Of a stretch of DNA of 64,000 nucleotides, positions 45,445 to 56,325 are shown one piece after another (positions within the stretch are counted from its first letter, which is position 1; each line of letters begins with the position of its first letter). Source of the stretch: Toxorhynchites rutilus septentrionalis (taxonomy: Eukaryota > Arthropoda > Insecta > Diptera > Culicidae). The notes under the pieces were generated by a model, which saw only the letters and a list, made by a program, of their open reading frames with translations, was not told the origin of the DNA and did not search any database. Location of the stretch: positions 63,326,218 through 63,390,217 of the forward strand of contig NC_073745.1 in the NCBI RefSeq assembly GCF_029784135.1. Reading direction: 5' to 3'. The position numbers and the translations under genes were made by a program.

Positions 45445-45915
45445 TTATCTGTAGCGCTGACCCACATTAATAGATATTTGACCCCCTTCCTGTTCACCGA
45501 TTGATCTGAAATTCGGAACACACCTTTATCTCTGTAGGCATTATAAAACTGCGTATTTCAAGATCTGGAAAATCCAAGATGGCGGCCGCTACAAGATGGC
45601 GGATAACATATTTTCTAAAAACCTCATCAATATGGGTTTTCCAAAACCACATCAATATGGGTATCAAATGAAAGGACTTGACTAGTAGAATACGGTTATT
45701 TAAGAAAAATGCAAATCCAAGATGGCTGCCACTACAAAATGTCGGACTACATATTTTCTCAAAACTTCATTAGTATGAGTATCAAATGAAAGGGCTTGAC
45801 TAGTAGAATACGGTTATTTATGATAAATGTAAATCCAATATGGCTACCACTACAAAATGGCGGACTACATATTTTCTCAAAACTCTATTATTATGGGTAT
45901 CAAATGAAAAGGCCT
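45445..45915. repeat. Family C repeat, opposite orientation
   Basis: Leader TGTAGCGCTGACCCACATTA at 45452, then three units with AAGATGGCGGCCGCTACAAG and TATGGGTATCAAATGAAA at about 45655, 45775 and 45894. The repeat units are inverted relative to 43300-43990 while the leader is in the same orientation, so this is not a simple inversion. Confidence 0.8.
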
Positions 45916-46461
45916 TTGAATGCAAGCGGATAAGTGATTTGATCTAGTTCTTTTCATCGACTCATTTGAACATAACTCAACTGCAAACATTTTTCCAGCT
46001 TATTTGACAATGTGGACGATAGATCAGAACCCCTATAGCAAAATCAAATTGAAACGTTTTTGAACGTTGAGTTATTCACGAAAGAAAAAGTTGATGAAGA
46101 GAAATCGATCAAGTCACTTACACCCCTTGCATTCTAAGCCCCTCATGTTACATTTCACATCGACTGAGACTCGATGTTGTACGTGAAAGGATTGAAGCGC
46201 CAAAATGATAAATGATGCTGTAGATGTCCGGGAACTAGGCATCGAACTCCACGAGATCCAGCCGGAGATTGGATCGCTTAACTCGACAAACTTTCGGGAA
46301 AAAATCGGGTCTACACATCACATTTTCATCGATCTGATACTGTTGATAGAGAAGATTTCAACGAGGTGATGAACTTTCGTGCTTGATGTTTAACAAATAT
46401 ATACCAAGAATTTATAATTTTAAATCTTACCGCTGAACATTTTTCCATTTTTTTAAAGTCA

Positions 46462-46578
46462 TTAACCCTTTCGCTACGAGCGTCGCCACACAAGACACAA
46501 GACGTCAGAATGATACTGTGAATTAAATTATCAAGAATTTTGATTTGACGGAGCACAATGCCGTAGCGAAAGGGTTAA
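46462..46578. mobile_element. piggyBac-like MITE (TTAA target)
   Basis: TTAA on both sides with 13-bp perfect inverted ends CCCTTTCGCTACG / CGTAGCGAAAGGG and 117 bp in all. A TTAA target and CCC...GGG ends fit piggyBac-type elements. Confidence 0.82.
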
Positions 46579-46768
46579 GAACAAGTTACCCCTAAATAAT
46601 AGACCCTTTTCGACAGTATTGAAGACATAAAAACAAATTCGCTGCGTGATCTGAAGGCAATTCCTCTGTTCCGATCACTGGATTGTTCGTTGGGAAAAGT
46701 ATATTGCTTCAGAGATGAGAAACGGGTCTATTTCGAAGGCGATAATAAAAATTTGATGATAAATACAC

Positions 46769-47150
46769 ATGGACTGAAAAGTCCCGGGAATACTAATGAA
46801 AACAATTGTTTTTTGAGCAAAGCTGTAGTTATTCCTCAACATAGTTTCCGTCGAGGGTAATACACTTGATATAGCGAGTTTCCAACATTTTGATTCTCTT
46901 TCTGTAGTACGAAACGTGCCTCAGTGCCACTCTGCAGACTGCCTCTTGGACTCAGGAGTGTGGAAAGGAGTCATCTTGATTACGCTTCAACAACGTCAAA
47001 CCGGTTGTTGAATCATCAATGCGCCGCTGTTTTTGGTCGATTGTCAGCAAACCCATCCACCGGACAGCATTTTTCATGTCCGAAATGTCCACTCGTTCTA
47101 TTGAAATGGCTATGGCCTCAGCTAACTCGCGTTGTTTCTTTGAGACACCC
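46769..47150 (-). mobile_element. Decayed mariner 3' fragment
   Basis: The end GGACTGAAAAGTCCCGGGAA is a mariner-type terminus. The minus strand reads YYRKRIKMLETRYIKCITLD then GNYVEE and stop, like a mariner C-terminus. Further upstream the frames are scrambled. Confidence 0.6.
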
Positions 47151-47894
47151 CTAAATCATGTCCGATTGAACTGAAACTTTGCACAGGTCATTTTTTCGGC
47201 CAATTAACAAAATGTACATGGTCGGTTCTTTAAATTCGATAATTATTTTTTTTCCATACCTTCATACCCACTCAGTCTCAAAAGATCGATTTTCGGCCAA
47301 AAACTTTTTTTTCGAGATGACACCAGATCTCGACGTTTTATGCATTTTTCGCTTTTCCAAATTCCCCTGGTGAAATATCGAAAGCGTAAAACTCAACAAG
47401 ATACAGAAACACGTATCAATCAGCTTGTTGAGCAAACTAATATCCCAATCAAATAGCAGTAAATTCTGAAGAATATGCCCGATACGCAAAGAGAAGGTTT
47501 AGGCGTGAGGAACAATTATTATAACAATTATTGTTCCAATTATTAATTATTATCTATGTATCGATGCGCTTTTTGAAAGAAGTTGAAACGGTGGGCATTT
47601 TATTTTGTTCATGATTGTGAAATATGTTTTGTTTAATGGTGAGAAGGCACTACCAAAGACGATACTCAGTTACTTAACGGTATTGCGGTTGACCGGCAGA
47701 GAGCTAACATACTAATGTCCATTGTAAACTATGTATTTCGAGGCATTGATTCTGTGCCAAGAATATGGCATTTTATTCGTGATGATTTGTAATCTACTTT
47801 GACACAATTCGGACAGTTTAAGTGAAGTTGTGAGGTGGAAGTTTCTGTGCAAGATGATTCCACAGACTAACGTAGGCATTAAGAAACAGGCTAG

Positions 47895-48062
47895 TTAGAT
47901 GTGTTTAACCAGCTCCTTCTCGGTGATCTCGGTCTGCTGCTTAGACACGACCGGTTTTGACTGCCGCTTCCGCTTTAATATTCATTTTGGCCAGACTACC
48001 GTTGGGTCGGTTGATCTGGAAAACATCCAAAAAACATTGTGCTAGTTTACCCGGAGCAGCCA
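47895..48062 (-). CDS. Possible small exon or gene relic
   Basis: A minus-strand frame starting MAAPGKLAQCFLDVFQ continues to KMNIKAEAAVKTGRV and TAA. An overlapping frame reads KRKRQSKPVVSKQQTEITEK to HI and TAA at 47895. TTTTTTGGATGTTTTCCAG just before ATCAAC is a good splice acceptor. Codon use looks host-like, but I cannot name the protein and no partner exons are identified. Confidence 0.25.
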
Positions 48063-48735
48063 TGTGAAGCCGGCGCGTGCATTTGATCGTATGACCAAGA
48101 ATAAGAAGACATCAACACTGGAATCGGTTTTCCCCAACAGTATTATTTGAAGTTCTACAAAATCATCTGTGTAAATCGGGAGACACAATAAAGTCATATT
48201 CAGTGCGATTTGAGGCGAAGAATGCATCCGCAAATCTAAAGGAAACAAACGCTTCATTCAGGACCGATTATGTAAGTGACATAATATTTCGACAATGAGA
48301 ATGATTCAACGTGACTTACTTGCTGAGACAAGAGAAAAAATTTGCAACACTTGACTAACATCAAACAAAACTCCATTTGTACCATCACCGAAAAAAAAAT
48401 CCGTTATCAAACAATTTGTTAATTTTTTTCGCTAAGATAAAAGTTTCTCTGTACCACAGTTTACGGGCTAACCCACTAAATGAATTCGAGTGTCCAACAT
48501 TTAACGTTAATTGATCATTTCAGTAACAGTAGAACTTCGATAAACTGCAGAATTGAGTAACGAGATCACTTGGAAAATGAAAAACACGGATATCCCAACA
48601 TAGGATTAAAAATGAGCTACAAATATCAAAAAAGAAAGATATTTCAGCATGAATATTTTGTATTATCAATATATAAATTATCAAACTATCCATTTGTAGG
48701 GTCGTGTACACCAATGGACAGGGATGCGATCTGGC

Positions 48736-50001
48736 GTAGATTTATTTATTTATTTATTTGGTAAATCAACATACACTTTACTGTCCTAATGATATTAATG
48801 AAAATCTCTTATCATAACAATTAAATTTCATCGAACCGCACTTCGTGAAATATGGTAGTTGAAACCCGAAGCTACTTTGTAAAACAGCCGCTGCAGGCCT
48901 TGAACGACTGCATCCATAGCTAGTACGACGGAAAGGTACGCGACGGAAGACGTAGTTTCGTAGAGTGCGAGATTGAACGTTAAAATTGATGTTTTCGAGG
49001 ATCACTGGGCATTCTGTTCTAGCCATCAAGACGTCATACATCAATAAGGCGCGGTTTAGATCTCTCCGTACATGTAGCGTTTCTAGACTTATTAGTTGGC
49101 ATCGGCTCTCATAACTTGGCAGTTGATGAGGGTTGTTCCACGGTAGACGCCGTAGAGCGAACCGAATAAACCGTTTCTGCACGGCTTCAATCCTGTTGAC
49201 TCCATTCAGGTAATATGGATTCCAAAACGATGAGCAATATTCCAGCGTAGAGCGAACTAAAGCACTGAATAGAGATTTCAAGCAATAGACATCGGTGAAA
49301 TCCCTCGCAATTCGCATAATGAACCCAAGGCTTCGGGAGGCTTTACCTACGACGTAGTTGACATGTGCTTTGATGTTGAGTTTGGTGTTCAAATAAACAC
49401 CCCGATCCTTCACACATTCGACTTTGGCTAATGGAACACCATCAAGATGATAGCCGAAATGAATTGGATCTTTTCTTCTTGAGAAAGTGATCGTTAAGCA
49501 TTTATTTGGATTCAGTGTCATACGATTGTTCATACACCATATCTGGAAAATTTCCAATTGCCGTTGGAGAAATAATGCGTCAACCTCAGACTTCACGTGG
49601 AAAAACAGCTTCAAATCGTCTGCGAAGGAAAGCCGAGGGCCCTTCAATACTAGATTCGCATCATTGAAGTAGATCAAAAATATCAAAGGATCGAGATGAC
49701 TTCCATGAGGTATTCCTGATGTAGCCGAAAATTCAACAGAAAGGCCATCGTCAATTTTCACCGTGAGATAGCGTCCGGTCAAATAGGATTTCAACCAATG
49801 CAAGAGATTTCCGCTGAAACCAAGCTTGAGTTCAATTTTCACTTCCGATATTCCAACACCCAAACGAAAGTGGATATTCACCTCAATATTTTCGTTTGTT
49901 TCTGTGTGCTCGGTTTCGATAATTTCATTCGAATATAAACTGCTCGAATAAATAAATTTTTCAATTCGTTCTGAAAATGAATCTTGAAAACTTCGCTTCA
50001 A
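48736..50001 (-). mobile_element. LINE 3' half with intact reverse transcriptase core
   Basis: 5' truncated LINE whose 3' tail is ATTTATTTATTTATTTATTT at 48736-48760. It abuts 15 bases of a SINE head (GATCTGGCGTAG) at 48724-48735. Confidence 0.8.
48785..49830 (-). pseudogene. Reverse transcriptase C-terminal half
   Basis: One open frame reads LGFSGNLLHWLKSYLTGRYL, SGIPHGSHLDPLIFLIYFND, LSFADDLKLFF (ADD kept), MTLNPNKCLTITFSR, GVYLNTKLNIKAHV, YCSSFWNPYYLNGVNRIEAV and FRRTSYGCSRSRPA. The RT fingers are missing; codons before LKLG (49830-50001) do not look like RT and are probably flanking DNA. GIPHG replaces the usual G(V/I)PQG, an uncommon change in a key motif. Truncated but otherwise undamaged over 350 codons. 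Confidence 0.85.
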
Positions 50002-50139
50002 TGTGAAGAATGAAAAGTCTTTCTCTATTCTAATATTACAACGTTTTTACTTGTCACAAAGGAAGAATGGAAGAGAAGGAGCAAAGGGAAACATTGCAGC
50101 GCAAAAATGAAAGCGAAACATTGCATCGCAAGCCCCACC

Positions 50140-50710
50140 CCTGTGTGATGTTCCTTATATAAAAACAGCTACCCCGTAGCGAAGCGATTGGGGTACACGA
50201 TTCATGCCAGCAACCAGTCATCATCGGCGGCGAAGACGTCCAAAATGACGATCAATGCCCACAGTTTAGAATAAAATTTCCCAATTGGTGTTTTTCAAGG
50301 CTAGATGCGAATGAACTAAAATGATTGAACCCTCTATAATGCAAGATTCTATATCTCTCTCCATCGAATTGATCAGTCATGTCCTAACCGTCATTTTCTA
50401 ATTAAAGCCATCAACAAAAAAAGAATAACCAGAAAAGAAGCAGAATATTCAAATCTCACAGGAGCGGTAGCAAAGCAGCAACATCAAGCGCAACAACATC
50501 AGCAGCAGCTACAAGAGCAGCAAACGAGTTCCACTTTTCCTATTACAATCTGAACGAAAATATATCGTTTGTGTTTTTGCTTTGTTTATTCACGTTATCC
50601 AGCTAATAACCAGACCGCAGTGGCAGTGAGGCATTCCAAAAGGCCATTTCCAAGACCATGAGTTTAGTTTGTGTTTTCCAAATTGGCCTTTTTCAGGGCT
50701 AGAGAAAGTA
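50140..50710 (+). pseudogene. Histone-unit-like fragments (promoter and 3' stem-loops)
   Basis: TATATAAAAACAG at 50156 is followed by CCAGTCATCATCGGCGG, and two 3' motifs occur: GGTGTTTTTCAAGGCT at 50288 and GGCCTTTTTCAGGGCT at 50687. The second matches the histone mRNA stem-loop GGCYCUUUUCAGRGCC at 14 of 16 positions, with the stem kept by G-U pairs. Between them a CAGCAR-rich patch (50460-50535) and no histone coding frame. Interpretation is tentative. Confidence 0.35.
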
Positions 50711-51814
50711 TAAATAAATATAATTCAAAACATTATCGTCACTTTTATCACAACCACACAAAAATTTTTTGTTATTTTTTTTTGTCTTCCACTAATCCCC
50801 ATCACGAAGCTACTCTTATTTGAGGATCCTAGAGTTGGGCTCCAATTATTAAAAAAAATAAAGGATACAACAAAACATTTAGAAACGAGGTGAGTGGACA
50901 AATACATGAAAAATAATATTTCTTCTGAGGAAACCATAAATAAGAGGAAAAAAGTTGAACAGAAAAAACTAATAAATATGGAACTTTAAGTTCACAAAAT
51001 AGAGTACTGGCTAGCATACAAAAACGATACATGAATGGATTATTGCGGTTGATCGATCTATGATACGAAAATATTGGTCATTGATTTAATATATTGTTTT
51101 TATTTCTTTTTAAAATTATCGGAACGTGCTGCTGACCAACATTAGTTGTTGATCGACTTCGCATTAAATTTTGTGCTTGTCGAGTGATGTGTAGATGATT
51201 TACTATAGGTATTGTCAAGTTATGGTGAATATTATTGTTATTTATAACGCTGTGGATGAGTTTACCAGTCTGAAATTTGGTAGTCCAATAAGCAGTATAA
51301 TATGAGAATCTCCGGAATATAAGTCTAACGTAGGATTGGTAGTCTGTATATTATTTTCAGACACCTATTTTGCAACATTTGCAGTTTTTTTTAAAAGTTT
51401 TTTGAGTTAATTTATCAGTTCTTTCCAGAACTGTTTGTCTAAAAGAGTTTGCGCTGTAGATATGTTCAGGCGTCTAAAAACACTAAAACCACAGGAGAAC
51501 CGTGTGTCACTCGACCAGTGCCTGCGCTCACATGCTTTCGATCCAACATACAAACTGTTGTAATTTGATTCGGTGGAAGAACCGCTACCATTTTCATGCC
51601 GTCTGGTGAAGACTGCCTCTGTCTTGTTGCATCACACTTCTTCTTGGATGGCACTATCGTTCCCAGTGGAACTTTTTGCCTTCTTAAATATGGCGTCAAA
51701 GTACAGTGCATTTTCAAGCATGATATGAAAAAGATATTTTCAGCGGTTAGAGCTGTGTTCTTTGATGCAAAACGGAAGCTGAAAATTAGTTTCACTGACG
51801 CCGCAACCACATAA

Positions 51815-53311
51815 CCTTCAGATTTGATTCAGATTTTAAGTTTCCGTTCTGCGCAAGATGCTCCAGATCATCTACGCTCCGATTCTATTCCGCCGATATT
51901 TTCGGCAGAATATGGGAAAGTTAGATCTGATAAAATGTTCTTTACTGACGGTTCATTCGTAAACGGGTCCACTGGCTTCGGCATCTTCAATGAAAATTCC
52001 AGTGCCTCTTTCAAACTCAAAGATCCTTGTTCCGTGTATGTCGCTGAACTTGGTGCGATATACTACGCACTAGGGATCATTGAAACACTGCCCATCGACC
52101 ATTATTTTATTTTTTCAGACAGTCTCAGCTCAATAGAGGCAATTCGTTCAATGAAAGTTGATAAACGCTCATCTTATTTCCTAACAAGAATAAGACATCT
52201 ATTGAGTGTTTTGGTCGAAAAATTATTCAAGATTACCTTAGCATGGGTTCCCTCTCATTGCTCGATTCCGGGGAATGAGAAAGCGGACTCGCTAGCTAAG
52301 GTGGGCGCTTCAGAAGGCACACTTTTTGAAAGGCAAATTGCCTATAATGAATTTTTTCCCATTCCTCGTCAGGACACACTCGTTAGTTGGCAGCGCATGT
52401 GGAGTGAAGATGAGTTCGGTCGCTGGTTACACACGATTATTCCTAAGGTTTCGATGAAAGCTTGGTTTAAGGGATTGAATGTAGGTTGTGATTTCATTCG
52501 CGTGATATCTCGGCTTATGTCCAATCACTACAACCTAAACGCGCATCTCTATCGCATTGGGCTCGCAGCAAACAATCTTTGTGATTGTGGCGATGGCTAT
52601 CACGACATCGAGCATGTTGTCTGGTCGTGTATCCGGTTCCATGCTGCTCGCTCTCAGCTCTCTAGAGCACTGAGAGCAAAAGGCAGACAATCGGATATCC
52701 CCGTCCGGGATATCTTAGGTAGCCGTGATCCTGATCTTCTGCTTCATCTATACCTGTTCCTCAGAAACGCCGATGTCAACGTTTAATGATGTTTCCTTCG
52801 TTGTGTCCCTGTTTCATATCCCTCCTATCCGATCTATAAACTTTTACTTAGTCGCGGCAATACATACACACACTCTTTACAGATACACGGGCCAAAGGTT
52901 GTGCAGTCCACTAATCATTCAACAAGAGCCAAAGGTTGTACCGCTTATGACAACTCTACACGAGCTGATGATTGCGCCGGCTAGTGATCATTCTATCCTG
53001 GATTCCTCGAGTCGAGAAAGACGCACCACGCTAGATATGGGGTACAGACTAAGGGGGCGTTGCTGATTAATGGTCAGCTGCATCCCAAAAGGAAGTATCC
53101 CGTGTCGGGCACACGTACAGAGCATTGGAGACAGCAACATCACAATTACGAAAACACTTGTAATACTAACCTCGAGCCAACCGCGAGTAATCGGTTACAT
53201 ATTACTAACATAGTTATAAGGCAAACATTGTCGAAATATTGAACTCCCGGCCCCGTCAGGTTGACGCCATATGAGCCTTAATAAAAATATATATTTTGGA
53301 TAAAAAAAAAA
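51815..53311 (+). mobile_element. I-clade LINE 3' end, 5' truncated
   Basis: Starts within ORF2 just upstream of RNase H, has a 520-bp 3' UTR and ends in an A-rich tail at 53302-53311. The 3' segment ATTGAACTCCCGGCCCCGTC...GACGCC resembles mosquito I-type elements. Confidence 0.8.
51824..52786 (+). CDS. LINE RNase H domain plus C-terminal region (partial ORF2)
   Basis: 320 codons, intact to the stop. RNase H residues: FFTDGSFVNG (Asp), VYVAELGAIYYAL (Glu), FIFSDSLSSIEAI (Asp), WVPSHCSIPGNEKADSLAK (His, Asp). After it come RWLHTIIPKVS...WFKGL, HYNLNAHLYRIG and CDCGDGYHDIEHVVWSC, the CX3C...HX4C knuckle of I/R1-group ORF2 proteins. Cut off from its RT by 5' truncation, so not mobile. Confidence 0.88.
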   Translation: MIQILSFRSAQDAPDHLRSDSIPPIFSAEYGKVRSDKMFFTDGSFVNGSTGFGIFNENSSASFKLKDPCSVYVAELGAIYYALGIIETLPIDHYFIFSDSLSSIEAIRSMKVDKRSSYFLTRIRHLLSVLVEKLFKITLAWVPSHCSIPGNEKADSLAKVGASEGTLFERQIAYNEFFPIPRQDTLVSWQRMWSEDEFGRWLHTIIPKVSMKAWFKGLNVGCDFIRVISRLMSNHYNLNAHLYRIGLAANNLCDCGDGYHDIEHVVWSCIRFHAARSQLSRALRAKGRQSDIPVRDILGSRDPDLLLHLYLFLRNADVNV

Positions 53312-53989
53312 AGGTGCTCCATAGAATAATTTATGGATTATTTCGTTCGATAATTATTGTTGACTCAAATAAAATTATTGACGAACTTGGATGACCATGA
53401 ATGTTGGATTAAAGATAATATTGAACGAATGATTTCAACACACGAGAATTCATTTTTTCAAACTGGGATACAGCACCTTTCAAGATCAACAGGCTTTGAT
53501 CAAAAGTTCAACGAATTTATTAACACTCAACCTACCGATGTTTCATGTATACATATTCCTACCACAGCGGGTCAAGTGAGCTTCTAAAAATAGTTAGTGA
53601 ACAATGACTAGATTTATATAGTTTTGTTGAGAAACGTGGCATACCATATTTCTCCTGTATATTTCGACATTTTGAGATAAAAATTATTAGCAAAATATTA
53701 AAATTGCAATTTTTGACACGCAAAATAGCAATGTAGCTTGGAACGGTTACTGTTAGCTCGCTTGGGTAGTCAGCAAAACAATTAATTGTGATCATTTACT
53801 ATTCATTCACAAATACAACAAAATATATAAAGCAATAGCAAAAAACAGTAAGTGGGTTATATCTATGGTATAACCGCAAGGGTGACGTAGGACTATCGTT
53901 GATTTAGAGATCATTTGTATGAAGTTGAATCTGAATTCATTCTGAATGAATGAATATTTGGAGAACTTCGAAAACGAGAGCGTTACGTT

Positions 53990-55015
53990 GGAGGCATAAG
54001 GTTTCATGCATCCAATATTGGATACGGAAATATCCTACTGATGGGGAAGAATAATCTTCAGATGCTATCCTGTTGATTGCGATTGATTGAAAAATCACAA
54101 AACCTAATGTATTTGGTCACAGTGTTACATGGATAGAAAACATTAAAATAAACTCTTTCATATGAATGTAATTTTAAATTCCCAGAGGAACTGGCAGATT
54201 ATTTTAAGTAACGATTAGATATTTCCACATTTTCCTCGATACTGGAAGCCCACCAGTGGTTAATACCTACTCGATAACTACCTGTTAATAGCACTTGATT
54301 GAAACATATTTGGTCACAGTGTTACATGGATAGAAAACATTCAATTAAACTCTTTCACATGAATATATTTTGAAAATTCCCAAAGGAACTGGCAGATTAT
54401 TTTCCAGCAATGATTAGATCTTTCCGGAACTTTCTCGATGCTGAATGGCATCCTAACGGAAAGAGTTCTGCGCGTGTATGTGTCGATCCTTCGCCGTCCA
54501 CCTCCTCCAGCACGTTAGGCAACGATGTTGTCTTGTCGATGTCCTCACGAAAAATGAATGTGTCTCACCACCAGAATATCGCTTAAGTATGCTTTTTGTG
54601 TGTGATTGAATCGAGAGAAGGTGTGGTTTACGATGGCAATTTGGAAGGCAAACTAGAGGGGAATGAACTCTCTGAGCTCGGAACTTTCGGCGACTGAGCA
54701 ATAATCGATTGCGGGCGCATACAATATTGGATACGGAAATATCCTACTGATGGGGAAGAATAATCTTCTGAAGCTATCCTGTTAATTGCGATTGATTGAA
54801 AAACCACAAAACCAAATGTATTTGGTCACAGTGTTACATGGATAGAAAACATTCAATTAAACTCTTTCACATGAATATATTTTGAAAATTCCCAAAGGAA
54901 CTGGCAGATTATTTTCAGTAACGATTAGTTATTTCCACATTTTCCTCGATACTGGAAGCCCACCAGTGGTTAATGCCAACTCGATAACCACCTGTTAATA
55001 GCCGCGCGTGTATGT
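53990..55015. repeat. Interspersed direct repeats (three block types)
   Basis: Block 1, AATATTGGATACGGAAATAT...GAAGCTATCCTGTT, at about 54012 and 54722. Block 2, TTTGGTCACAGTGTTACATG...GGCAGATTATTTTC, at about 54112, 54308 and 54822. Block 3, CTCGATACTGGAAGCCCACC...CCTGTTAATAGC, at about 54235 and 54950. Around 54450-54610 one block is replaced by unique sequence. A family-A-like GTGACGTAGGACTATCG lies just upstream at 53881. Non-coding. Confidence 0.8.
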
Positions 55016-55662
55016 GTGTGTAGCGATGTCTTCCCAGGGGACCGTTTGTGACATCACTCTCCTCCTGATAGATTCCATATAGATTTATAGATTTATATGA
55101 AATCTTTCTGATATCATATAAATGTTTGCAAGGGTCAAATGACCCTTTGCGGTAGTTAGGGCAGATTACAAATGTATCTCAGTAAAACAAAAAATAAAAA
55201 GAGAGAAGTAAACACTGAAACATACATTCGATGTATGTTTTAGGAAAAATTGTGTAGGCAAATGATGTTGTGACAATGTAATTTGCAAGAAAATTTTGAC
55301 TAAAAGTTCAAAATGGGTCATTTGACCCCTCGTGGTAGGTTTAGTGTTAAGTATATCTTGCGTAACAACGTAATTTACGGGAATAAATGAGGTTTTTTGT
55401 TGTCTTTTGTTTTTAATATCTAAGATGATGAAAACAGATTGAAGCCTGTATCAACATTACCCTTCAAGTGATCCTCCTCATAACAATGTGTAATCTCTAT
55501 ATATATATAAAAATGTTCTGTTCGTTTGTGTACGCGTCAAATTTAGCGATTTCCCTCATCTATCTGGGAAATGAGGGAAATCGCTAAATTTGAAATCACT
55601 TCGAAACTCAATTTCAGTTCATGAATTTGTCAAACACGTGGAAAAAATGTTTCCTTCACATA

Positions 55663-56325
55663 AAGGGTGTGTCACATCAAATTGCATCACGGAAAAAAGA
55701 GTTCTAGAAACTTAATTTTTAGGAATTATATCTTCAGCTTTCGCTTATAATCAGATAAGAGTGTATAGATCACGTTGGCCATGCTTCACTGTAAATTTTT
55801 CGTAAATTTGGAAAAATGTCGTCGAACGAAAAAGAGCGTCGTGAATTAATCCTGCACATTCATTTGAAGCAGCACGAGGGCCCGACCATCTTCTGGCCGG
55901 ATCTCGCTTCGTGCCACTATTCAAAGGACGTGTTGGAGTGGTACGAAGCCAACGGGGTCACCTTCGTGCCAAAGGAAATGAACCCGCTCAACGCGCCGGA
56001 GCTTCGCCCAATAGAGAAATATTGGGCGATTATGAAGCAGGCCCTCCGGAAGAACCCAAAAGTTGTCAAATCGGAGGCGGACTTCAAGAGAAAATGGATT
56101 TCTGTTCAAAAAAAACTACAACCTGACGTTGTACAGAACCTTATGGACGGGGTAAAGAGGAAGGTGCGAGCATACGGGCTTGGGCTCGAAGTATGAATAA
56201 AAAGAAAATGCCAAAAGTTGTTTAAAAGTTTTTATTTTACTGTCTAAAATTTTCAAAAGGATCGGTCTACTGGGCGAATTTCTACAGCGTTTTTTCCGTG
56301 ATGCAATTTGATGTGACACACCCTT
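55663..56325 (+). mobile_element. ITmD37E element, copy 2, internally deleted
   Basis: 663 bp, ends AAAGGGTGTGTCACATCAAA and mirror, flanked by TA (55661-55662, 56326-56327). About 650 bp are missing from the middle relative to copy 1. It is inserted in one arm of the Helitron-like palindrome; the other arm preserves the empty site near 56853. Confidence 0.95.
55816..56196 (+). pseudogene. Deleted ITmD37E transposase, still an open frame
   Basis: The first 14-15 codons ([14 protein letters not shown]) are joined to [20 protein letters not shown] and the rest of the catalytic C-terminus ([19 protein letters not shown]) up to GLGLEV and TGA, 126 codons in all. The HTH and first catalytic Asp are gone, so it cannot transpose. 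The start here shows where the true transposase begins in copy 1. Confidence 0.9.

Noticed and set aside
48722..49860. LINE inserted into a SINE, with the SINE body resuming at 49827 (GAGTTCAATTTTCACT)
   Set aside because: Only about 25 bases resemble the SINE body and the following sequence does not match; likely chance, although the SINE head at 48722 is real.
53357..53587. Possible mariner C-terminal fragment
   Set aside because: WIKDNIERMISTHENSFF loosely recalls a mariner C-terminus, but no catalytic motif or end sequence supports it.
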